DNA of 64,000 bases from Sinohyriopsis cumingii (lineage: Eukaryota; Mollusca; Bivalvia; Unionida; Unionidae), in NCBI GenBank assembly GCA_028554795.2, contig CM068835.1, positions 55,082,219 to 55,146,218 on the forward strand. The letters are read 5' to 3'. Each line of letters begins with the position of its first letter. Position 1 is the stretch's first letter. This document shows, in pieces, positions 24,501-31,659 of this stretch. The translations under genes were made by a program, and so were the position numbers. Below the pieces are notes generated by a model that did no database searches, was not told the DNA's origin, and saw only the letters and a program-made list of their open reading frames with translations.

Positions 24501-26289
24501 TCTACAATGTTTATATAAACAATGATACAAAGTTGTATACCCTGTTGTCTTTATACAGTAAATGTCTCGGTTACCTGGTACACATACCGTGATGTACTTA
24601 ATGTTTTATTGTACTCTCTCTCTCTCTCTCTCTCTCTCATCGAAGCAAGATATGGGTGGAAATGTATGAAAGGCACAGAACTACATTTTGTAGCGGACAC
24701 AGAGAGACGGAATATGATGAGTACATTCACTCGGTCAATACAATGATACACCATTCGTTTAAATATAACCCGCTTATGGTGCACAAATGTGTCCCAAAAA
24801 AATGCTTACTTTGTATTGATTCAGAGTGTTTAAACCCAGAAGCGTCTCAAGAAATTGACAATCCGGTGATTCTTTGATGTGCTCTAATAGGGGGTCTTTG
24901 TCAGGTCTCCAATTTTGCTGCTCCAATCCACACTGAAAGCATTGCACTTCATCCGCTTTGCCTGCAGAAAACATCGGTTTTTAACCTTCTGAAATTTTGC
25001 ATGTTCTTTCATCTTGAAGTTTCTTGTTGTACATTTTAAACATGACCGTATATAGGAGAAAAAGGTAACATTGTCCTTCCTGATATTTTCTAACTGCTGG
25101 AACTGCTACAGCTGATATTACCATTAATAATAATGGAAACAATTCGAACTTTGTTTGCAAATGAAATTTTCAAATTGTTTCAATCATACAAACTGTAGTC
25201 TTTAATAAAAGAGGGATTATTTTTCAATATTCGATAATACTAACAATATAAGTGGCTGAAAATTGACAGGTAATATATTCAGCTAATATCAGAATAGATG
25301 TTACACCCACCTGTATAAAATAGTCCTGTCCTAGCCATCTCATTGGTGTCAAGGTTGCGAAACTCTCGGAAAGTGGCATATGATGCTCTTCTTGCATCAT
25401 AAGTACTGTATCTTGGATATTTCGGAGAGCGCTGCCGATTTCCTATCCGTTCTTGTGCACCATGAACAGGTGGAGGAATTGAACCCGAGCTGGACGCCTC
25501 CTCCAGTAGTCCTAAATGAGTCGGGTTGTCGCTACTCACTGTAGCATTGTGCGCAGCATAATCCCTTGAGTGAGGTTGGTGGGATGGCCGAGAAGCTGTA
25601 GGCACAGCTAAAGAGCCTGGTCCGGCACAATCAGGCACAATTTCTCCTAATGCTGACGGTGCTCCGTAAGGGTCAATGTTGCTGCTCACTACATCCATGA
25701 GAGAGGCGGGATTTCTATTATTGGTGCGAAATACGGGACGACTTGATATTGTAAACATTATTTCTAACTTTGGACAGTAGGTTTTACTTTTTAATTCTTT
25801 CATCTTCCTCCGAGGTAGTAAAACAGTTATTCCCTTTCGCATTTGCTTTAAACTGATGACATCTTTTACCTGATTCGTTGATTTGGTCTTTTCTTTCAAA
25901 TTGTTTGTAACTGCATCGTTTTCAATATCAAATATTGTTCCGTATTTATTCGAAAGATCTTGAAAGATTTGAACCAAACTATCTGTATTGTCTGTAACAT
26001 ACACACGCTTATTGTCCACTAAGACAACGTTCCGATGTTGTTGATTCAAACTGCAAAGACATTTACGAACTGACGGAAATATCTTGTAACTGTTGTTCGT
26101 CATATGTGCTTGAACTTCATGGGTAGAAAAAGACCCCGGGAAGTAGTGAATTTTTTCAAACAGTTTATCGATAATGATTGCGCCATTTTGGATCATTTCA
26201 AAATTTTCTGTACAAATCTTCATCCTATGATTCTTTTTGGCATCTTTCAAATGTAATACTACAACGTTGCAGTCCATTAACCTCGCCAT
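13321..26289 (-). CDS. IAP (BIRC-type) gene, 8 exons found: N-terminal novel domain-BIR1-BIR2-UBA-RING
   Basis: Seen: eight minus-strand exons at 26289-25311, 24961-24810, 20623-20459, 19962-19787, 17974-17881, 17269-17168, 15744-15601 and 13517-13321, all bounded by AG/GT. Splice phases agree at every junction except exon 2 to exon 3, where one more exon of length 1 mod 3 is required. Without it the parts give about 670 codons. Family knowledge: two BIRs plus UBA plus RING is the cIAP/BIRC2-BIRC3 layout, but no CARD is visible between UBA and RING. IAPs are cytosolic E3 ubiquitin ligases that restrain caspases and tune TNF/NF-kB type signalling. Odd: the roughly 290-residue extension before BIR1 matches no family I recognise. 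BIR1 (Zn ligands C334, C337, H354, C361) has lost groove residues that BIR2 keeps. Introns hold SINEs and microsatellites. The start ATG follows an in-frame TGA two codons upstream, so it is the first possible Met in that exon. Confidence 0.88.
13518..15600. other. IAP intron 7
   Basis: AT-rich intron between the UBA/linker exon and the RING exon. Overlapping frames on both strands at 14356-14650 are unsupported. Confidence 0.6.
15601..15744 (-). CDS. IAP exon 7: end of UBA and acidic linker to RING
   Basis: Acceptor ttgcttatcag and donor GTATTG bound 144 bp, phase 1 to phase 1. It codes KSDYTAQDIMDVILEKEE, the third UBA helix, then a Ser/Asp-rich linker (LLTPDSDSELPRSPSQSF) leading to the RING exon. 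No CARD is encoded here. A 251-bp segment covering most of this exon and its downstream intron has a decayed duplicate at 12939-13190. Confidence 0.87.
15991..16214. mobile_element. Possible short non-autonomous DNA element (imperfect inverted repeats)
   Basis: GGGGTGGAGGCGCCTGATG near 15992 is imperfectly inverted as CATCGGCGCCCCCACCC at 16198, about 200 bases apart in IAP intron 6. No clear target duplication was identified, so this is only suggestive. Confidence 0.25.
17168..17269 (-). CDS. IAP exon 6: first part of UBA domain
   Basis: Acceptor tgttggaatgtag and donor GTAAGT bound 102 bp, phase 1 to phase 1. It codes SQLDTDAARIVIQTGYS and then RSAVALAIDLLISKG. This is the first two helices of a UBA as found in cIAPs and other IAPs, with TGY in place of the usual MGF/MGY loop that contacts ubiquitin. 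UBA domains in IAPs bind polyubiquitin chains and support NF-kB signalling. Confidence 0.87.
17881..17974 (-). CDS. IAP exon 5: BIR2-UBA linker
   Basis: Found by looking for the exon required by phase between exons 4 (phase 0) and 6 (needs one base). The acceptor is gtattttctttgacttag and the donor is GTAATA. The 94-bp interval is open in the required frame and ends with exactly one base. It codes an acidic, polar stretch beginning EEDVVVHSNFQRNYP, as expected for a flexible linker. No domain is recognisable; support is splice signals plus phase, not homology. Confidence 0.72.
18455..18535. repeat. (TA)n microsatellite
   Basis: About 70 bases of TA grading into TATG units within IAP intron 4. 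Confidence 0.96.
19787..19962 (-). CDS. IAP exon 4: second half of BIR2
   Basis: Acceptor ttacttctacag and donor GTATAA bound 176 bp, starting with two bases and ending in phase 0. It codes GLQDVVRCFACDGGLKNW and onward with C-x2-C-x16-H-x6-C spacing, followed by a helix FKGQEFIDNVRRMAEES. Tryptophans equivalent to XIAP BIR3 W310 (in LKNW) and W323 (in HARWFP), and an acidic residue at the E314 position, are present. By family knowledge these form the pocket for the N-terminal Ala of caspase-9/SMAC-type IAP-binding motifs, so BIR2 is predicted to be a type II BIR. Confidence 0.92.
20459..20623 (-). CDS. IAP exon 3: first half of BIR2
   Basis: Acceptor ttgatttccag and donor GTAAAT bound 165 bp. 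The reading frame needs one base from the preceding exon and leaves one base (ACC-G) that joins exon 4. It codes a Gly/Ser-rich start, then SLRLSTFSKWPPSMTQRP and QVAQAGFYYTG, an almost canonical first half of a BIR (R..TF..WP...PE..A.AGFYYTG). The preceding residues through SDHIRSPQYLSY replace the usual HP.Y...E lead-in. Confidence 0.9.
20624..22276. other. IAP intron sequence, no gene seen
   Basis: AT-rich intron apart from the SINE fragment at 21131-21240 and a (CT)n(CA)n tract at about 21271-21300. No RNA gene or further exon supported. Confidence 0.5.
21131..21240 (+). mobile_element. SINE fragment (3' half) in IAP intron
   Basis: Contains ATAATGTGATTGGGTGGGAC, then CATGTCTGCGGCATGACGTC and CACTATAAACTACCA, the core shared with copies at 23705, 24083 and 50690. 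The tRNA-like head is absent (5' truncation). Confidence 0.75.
22277..22340 (-). CDS. Candidate linker exon between BIR1 and BIR2 (tentative)
   Basis: A pyrimidine/AT-rich acceptor ending atttcag at 22341 is followed in phase 0 by a 64-bp open stretch coding a polar, Ser-rich segment (AQIRLSGKISGREHFSS and onward). It would end with one base before GTTCGT and so satisfy the missing phase 0 to phase 1 step between exons 2 and 3. The donor is poor. A better donor, GTAAAC at 22257-22262, would make the exon 78 bp and break phase. This is inference only; another exon elsewhere in the 4.2-kb intron could be the real one. Confidence 0.22.
23705..23985 (-). mobile_element. tRNA-derived SINE, near full length
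   Basis: On the minus strand it starts with a Pol III A-box-like GTGGTTAGAGCGACC and a B-box-like GCGGGTTTGAACCC, followed by a body with CTCAGCATTAAGAGGTTAGT, the conserved core (GGGTGGGACATCATG, GACATCACTATAAACTGCCA) and a T-rich tail region. About 280 bp. Head plus unrelated body is the structure of tRNA-derived SINEs. Confidence 0.8.
24083..24143 (+). mobile_element. SINE fragment followed by (TGTA)n
   Basis: TGTCAGGATAATGTGATTGG and CATGTCTGCGGCATGATGGC match the core of the SINE family. It faces the minus-strand copy about 100 bp to its left and runs into a TGTA microsatellite. Confidence 0.7.
24810..24961 (-). CDS. IAP exon 2: second half of BIR1
   Basis: Acceptor ttttctgcag and donor GTAAGC bound 152 bp. 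The exon begins with two bases that complete the Gly codon left by exon 1. It codes GKADEVQCFQCGL and onward with spacing C-x2-C-x16-H-x6-C, the exact BIR zinc-site spacing. Relative to XIAP BIR3, the position of W323 is Ser and the acidic groove position is Lys, so this BIR probably does not bind IAP-binding motifs; BIR1 of cIAPs instead binds TRAF2. It ends in phase 0 after QYK, which does not match the phase-1 start of exon 3, so a linker exon must lie between 20624 and 24809. Confidence 0.88.
25311..26289 (-). CDS. IAP exon 1: unknown N-terminal domain, Pro/Ser-rich linker, first half of BIR1
   Basis: 979-bp open exon coding 326 residues plus one base, ending ACA-G before donor gtgggt. 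Residues 1-190 are mixed alpha/beta in character, with hydrophobic strands such as NVVVLHLKD and NVVLVDNKRVYVTD and a basic stretch LPRRKMKELKSK near the end. I do not recognise this domain. Residues about 200-290 are rich in Pro, Ser and Ala and look disordered. Residues about 292-327 (PRYSTYDARRASYATFREF to TGLFYTG) are the start of a BIR. The ATG at 26289 is preceded in frame by TGA (TGA-TTC-ACA-ATG), so the exon cannot be extended upstream in frame. A TATAAAAAG string lies about 30 bases upstream of the ATG, too close to be a convincing TATA box. An untranslated first exon further right is possible. Confidence 0.85.
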
Positions 26290-26382
26290 TGTGAATCAGA
26301 ATAATAATAAGCTCTTTTTATATCTCAAGAAACATTCAAATTCAGGGCAAAAATTGTGTTGTTCGTGCATTAATGGACACTT

Positions 26383-26488
26383 TTAATTCACTGTCTTGTC
26401 TAACGCATCCTTGGATTTACTCACATGTGAAAGTTTGTCTTCTAAATGACATTTGATGTACCAGCGCACTTGTTCTCCCAAAGTATTT
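26383..26488 (-). CDS. Possible terminal exon of an unidentified upstream gene
   Basis: A good acceptor (tttttattttattcag) at 26489 is followed by a 106-bp stretch open in one frame to TAA, coding NTLGEQVRWYIKCHLEDK and onward, which has coding-like composition. An internal GTGAGT after the CAT codon could instead be a donor. It cannot be spliced in frame to IAP exon 1, whose ATG follows an in-frame stop. It may be the 3' end of a neighbouring gene lying to the right, or a 5' UTR exon. No family recognised. Confidence 0.3.
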
Positions 26489-26977
26489 CTGAATAAAATA
26501 AAAATAAATGAATACATCAAAAATATTAAGAAGCATTTCTGATAAAATATACTTCATGTAGTACATGATGTGACTCACGGGTTTTGAAATCAGCAATTGT
26601 AAATCACCCCCAAACAGATCTCCGCGATTTGATTTAGACCGTGTATAAAGGTTATGCTGTTTTCAGAGAAACATGCACACACATGCACACACACATGTAC
26701 GTATGCATGTATGTATGTGTGTGTGAGTGTGTGTGTGTGTGTGTGCATGTATGTCTGTCTGTGTGTGTGTGTGTATTTGGATCATTATTGCATATAACTT
26801 CCTTCAAATATAATCATCTTTTTCAAAGCATTTTGTTCCATTCAATATTTGCCTAAAAACTTTGAGAAACATTATATTTTATTGCGGTAAGTATTACGGT
26901 GGGATTGGGGTACAAGTTATCACAACCTAGAAATAATCTTTCCCAATGGAATGTTGTACATACTATACGGGTGGCGT

Positions 26978-26981
<4 letters not shown>

Positions 26982-27021
<40 letters not shown>
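26982..27021. repeat. (GA)n microsatellite
   Basis: Forty bases of GA; similar tracts lie at 30595-30627 and 40501-40550. Confidence 0.96.
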
Positions 27022-27024
<3 letters not shown>

Positions 27025-27277
27025 CGACCTTGGCAGGAACAAGTAAAGTATAGTATTGTGACTTAATAGAGCTAGAGATGCCTTGAAATATTTAAATGGA
27101 AAAGGTGAAAACAATATAGTATTTGATTTCTGAGCAGTTAGATAAAAGGCTTGTTCTTTTATATAAATTTGAATTATTTGAAACAAAAGCGAATTTTCAT
27201 TGAACATAATAACAGAATATCTATGGTCAGTGTTAGTGAAAACTAATTAAATATATGAACCTGCTTTATATGTTTTC

Positions 27278-27281
<4 letters not shown>

Positions 27282-27351
<70 letters not shown>
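27282..27351. repeat. (TA)n microsatellite
   Basis: About 70 bases of TA ending in TATGATTTGAT, the same right border as the tract at 1345-1413. Confidence 0.96.
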
Positions 27352-27354
<3 letters not shown>

Positions 27355-27487
27355 TTGATAAACACCGTATACTAACAGTTTGATGCAATTCAAATTAGTT
27401 GCCATCTAGGCCACTTACTTATATAGATATTCTACTTGCTAAAACCCAACATATCTGTTGCTATTGGTATCTAGATTTCTTCTAGCC

Positions 27488-27779
27488 GATTATTGCTATT
27501 TCACTATGAAGATACTGTGAGGTTACTATGGAGGATGTACTTGCCTCACACCAATAGCTGGATTATTGCTATTTCACTATGAAGATACTGTGAGGTTACT
27601 ATGGAGGATGTACTTGCCTAACACCAATAGCTGGATTATTGCTATTTCACTATGAAGATACTGTGAGGTTACTATGGAGGATGTACTTGCCTCACACCAA
27701 TAGCTGGATTATTGCTATTTCACTATGAAGATACTGTGAAGTTACTATGGAGGAGGTTCTTGCCTCACACCAATAGATG
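27488..27779. repeat. Tandem repeat, exact 73-bp unit, four copies
   Basis: Units start GATTATTGCTATTTCACTAT at 27488, 27561, 27634 and 27707, a constant 73-base period with almost no differences except in the last copy (GAGGTTCTTGCC instead of GATGTACTTGCC). Every unit has a stop or shift in all frames, so it is not coding. The near identity of units implies recent expansion. Confidence 0.96.
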
Positions 27780-29944
27780 GTTTATTTTAGATACTCAGTG
27801 TAAGCATAAGAAAAGTCCATAGAAAAACTAAATTTATAACTTGATAAAACTTTCTAAACTAATTATAGTTTTTCAATCCCGTTAATGTGAAGATGTATTT
27901 CCGGTTCTAAAAATCAATAAAAGACAAAGCATGCGTCCTGTCTTTTAGTTGCCTCTCACTTGGCCAGGGACTCGGTATATAGAAAGGAAAAAATGATCTA
28001 CTCTTTTCACAACTTTCACGTTATAAAAAAAACAATATTGCTATCCTGTTTTGAGGGAATGATTTTTTTTTGTACAAAGAAAAAGTGGCAAGCTAGTCGA
28101 AAGAAACATCATAACAAGAAGTTATGCGTACTTTCATATTGCAGGACCGGTGAACCATGAACAAACAATATACGTGCATGCTGCATAGACCGAAAAGTTG
28201 AATATTTACCATAATATACATTGGGCTCAAGCATTATGACCAATACAATTTCCGTTTATTTTACACTATAGCTCTTCCTTTCATTACTGACTATAGACGG
28301 TTGATGGCATATGCGTAACATTGACACATTTCTCATTAAGGCTTCTGTGTGATATATGAATGTCTGATGTCAAATTTACAGTGATGTTTCTATGTTAGAA
28401 AATAATTCGGTGTACGGAAACTTGTATTCTCCATTTCCACGTATATATGGCCCGCGAGATGCCATATCCATAACTTTTCTCAAGACGGTTCCACTGGCGG
28501 TATTAAAGATTACGGTATGTTTAGTTACGATTTCGCTAAAATGTCTATCTGCTCCTGTAGAGTTAAATTACTTTCAGGAAAGAGTGACTACACGATATCT
28601 AATGTTTTGTGTGTGTTATAATGAACTAAGAATAATATTTATTAAATAGGATCCAAGAACATGACACCTACAGAGGAAGGAAACAAAATACATCATAATC
28701 TCCAGTACTGTCTTATACAAAGTAATGTAAGCCGAAGACATTCTACTGTGTTCTGATGCAAATGTTTCTAACTTGGAGGTGCATAAAGTTGTCATCTACC
28801 TGCAGTGACTTCTCCATACAGCAGATAGAGATATTGGGAAATACGACAAAGAAACTAGTATAATTAGGTTACGTACATAGAAAGAAACTTAAAATAATAG
28901 GTCGTTAAATGCACCAATAAAACATAAACCAGTTGTTTCCAAGGTTACAAAGACAGTTTGTTTTACACAAATTCGATGTCGCATGAACCTGCCTAATATA
29001 AAATTCTTAAAAAATGGATTCCGAAAGTGAGATCATGGAGCTCCATGTTTTTGTATAACTACAATAAATCAAAACATAAGAATACAATTCATTGACACTG
29101 ACATTTAATGGATACTGATAACAAAACATACCCAGTGGAAATGCAATCCCTGTCTCAATCTGATGATTTTAAAAATAAATTGTGTACTAAATAGCTAGAT
29201 ACAATTGAAATAGTTGACATCAAGACAGATTTTTTTTTGATATTCAAATATTCTATTTCCCCTGAACCCATCGTAAGTACTAATGCAGGTGGCTTTCTTC
29301 CTAGCTGACAACTGATATTTCACCGGCTAGATACTATGAAGTAACCAGGGAAGGTGTAAACGCGTTACATGCCGATATATTTCGTTCGATCCCAAATACT
29401 CTCTGATTTTCTTGAGACCTTCTCTCTAACCCGTTAAAGGTCGTGTCATGTTTTATACATAACTATATGCTTAGAAGACAGACAAAACAACACCAAAGGG
29501 AAAGAACTCTTACTACCATTTCGTTTAAAAAATATTATATCACATTATAATTCCTGCCGTTTTGTTGAGTCCTTTGAATTATTTATATTGCATACTAATC
29601 TTTCTAAATTCTACTGATTGAATCGGTACTTCTAATATATTTTAGTTGCTTTGTAAGTTGCGTTACCGTAATTTGAATACTTTGACCTCTTTATAAACTA
29701 AAATGTAAGTTAAAAGTTACTAACATAGTTGAAACGTGAAACCATTTTTCTGGTCGAAATACATTTTCACTCTACAATACATTACCTCCACATGATTCTG
29801 CGTTTTTGTGTCCTATGTAAAAGCTCTACGACACTTGACACAATATTTACACACATAGTACATGATCAATAGCGAAATCACCTTGGTGGTCGGAAGTCTG
29901 AGTCAAAGACGATACAGATGGAGACACCCGGAACATCCATGTCG

Positions 29945-29975
<31 letters not shown>

Positions 29976-30590
29976 TTTGTGTGTCAGTTGCGGTCGGGTC
30001 ATTTTCTTCCGTTTCGATTTATGTCAATAAAATACATACAAGAGAAGCACGAGCTCTGTCTTGGGATAAAGTGCCTTTCTTATACAGAATTGGCGATGTG
30101 AGGAGTACCATGGTTTACGATATTCATCCAGTTTTATACGCCCATTCTTGGCAAAGTTATCATATTTGAGACAGTGACCTATATATCAGCAGCTCTCGGG
30201 AGGCAGACCCAAGCAAAATTGCGTCTGCATTCATTCTTGTGACGTCTCTTCCCTTCGTTACAAACATAAGAGTATCGTATTCTTTGTAAATTTTAGATGT
30301 TGTCATCTTTGTCCTCTGAAGAGTTTAAATTCTTTTCTCGCCAGCTATGCCAGCATAATAATAATAAGTATCCGAAACCACTGTAGCCAATATATCTGAA
30401 ATTCACAAAAGTTGAATTCCTATTCTGTCAAATTATAAAATATACATTGTCATGGATTGTTACATCTTTGTGATAAATTTATATATAATAATTATAAAAA
30501 TGCTGGAATAATATGATTCGTATTAGTTGTCTTTTTGACACACATGTTACTGGATCAAAATTGCTAGGTTAAGTTAGTATATATGTGTAT

Positions 30591-30630
<40 letters not shown>

Positions 30631-31230
30631 ATAGTGCACATATCACAACTTGTGTTATCATCTTCCTACTTTCCTACTTTATTTTTTAGCCATGTTTCCT
30701 TCTGCCCAACCATGCATACCTTTATGAATAAATCTAGGTCAAAAATATACACGAATGCATAAAATACTTATATATATGTGCACATGTATAAACATGTACA
30801 CTAATAATACAGTAAAACGTCGCTAGACAAGGTCGTGTATATATACAATTGCCTTTTCAATCCTGTTTTTTTTTCACATTGTACTCGACCTACCAGTCAT
30901 GACAGCATGATTTATCCATATTTAATGTTTCAAAGACGCTGTCTTTGTCTTGAACATGAAACCTATTATACGTTTTATATTTACTGAATATGAACCCAGA
31001 TTTATGAAGACAGTTTTTCACTCGTTAACGAAGATTTGTTCAAAATAGAACAATGTATACTATCAAACAGAGGAAATACAATAATGTTCCCTTGAACTGA
31101 AGAGTAATTATTGTTCTGATCGAGAGTATTTTAATACAATCCAGAAATGTTTTGATAATAACCATATCATACATCACCCATTATGATAGTTTATAATAAT
31201 TACATTTTCTTTTAATTCTTTTTGGATCTA
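27780..31230. other. Gene-free AT-rich stretch
   Basis: No exon, RNA gene or recognisable transposon. Contains (CT)n at about 29945-29971 and (GA)n at 30595-30627. Short open frames here lack splice context and homology. Confidence 0.5.
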
Positions 31231-31233
31231 GCA

Positions 31234-31650
31234 TTTGGCGAGGAGGATATAAAATATCGTAGTGCAAAATGACGGCAACGTTAGTGCATGACAATACCGC
31301 CGTTGGATTGTTCTGAAACTGCTAGCATCGTAGCAAGGTGGAAAGGATGGATACGCGCATTTAAGTTGTATGCCACTAGGAACGCACTCATGGATGACCA
31401 AAAAAGAGCAATGTTGTTGCATACTGCTGGTATGGATGCGCAAAACATATTTTTTACACTTGCTGAAGAGGATGGTGATGACGCTTAGAAGAGGTTGTGA
31501 GCACACTTCAGAAGCTACAAGCAAATGTGCCGTACGAAAGACATTCTCTTCGAACTATGTCTCAGCAGCCAAATGAAACAATATAACAATTCATAACAAG
31601 ACTGCGCGTAAAGGCCTACACCAGTTTTTTATCTAGTAAAATATGTATCT
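31234..31650 (+). pseudogene. Ty3/Gypsy gag remnant
   Basis: ATG at 31269 begins MTATLVHDNTAVGLF and then frameshifts. The adjacent frame (31288-31488) continues ARWKGWIRAFKLYATRNALM and QKRAMLLHTAGMDAQNIFFT, the retrotransposon gag helix region. A third frame carries VPYERHSFRTMSQQPNETI to about 31590. A stop follows, then similarity is lost near 31650 at the boundary with the DIRS-like element. Confidence 0.8.
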
Positions 31651-31659
31651 TTGATCATA

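Larger units (their letters stand above)
22341..24809. other. IAP intron sequence with SINEs and microsatellites
   Basis: Holds (CA)n(GA)n at 22877-22926, a (GT)n tract near 23683 and (CT)n near 24614 in addition to the SINE copies. A strong donor-like string (minus strand GTAAGTGTT, just left of 23091) has only 18 bp to its nearest acceptor, the wrong phase for the missing linker exon. Confidence 0.5.

Noticed and set aside
26314..26322. TATAAAAAG as an IAP core promoter
   Set aside because: It lies about 30 bases from the ATG, leaving almost no 5' UTR, and AT-rich sequence yields such strings by chance.
27488..27779. CRISPR-like array from the regular 73-bp repeats
   Set aside because: There are no unique spacers; units are contiguous, and the genome is animal.
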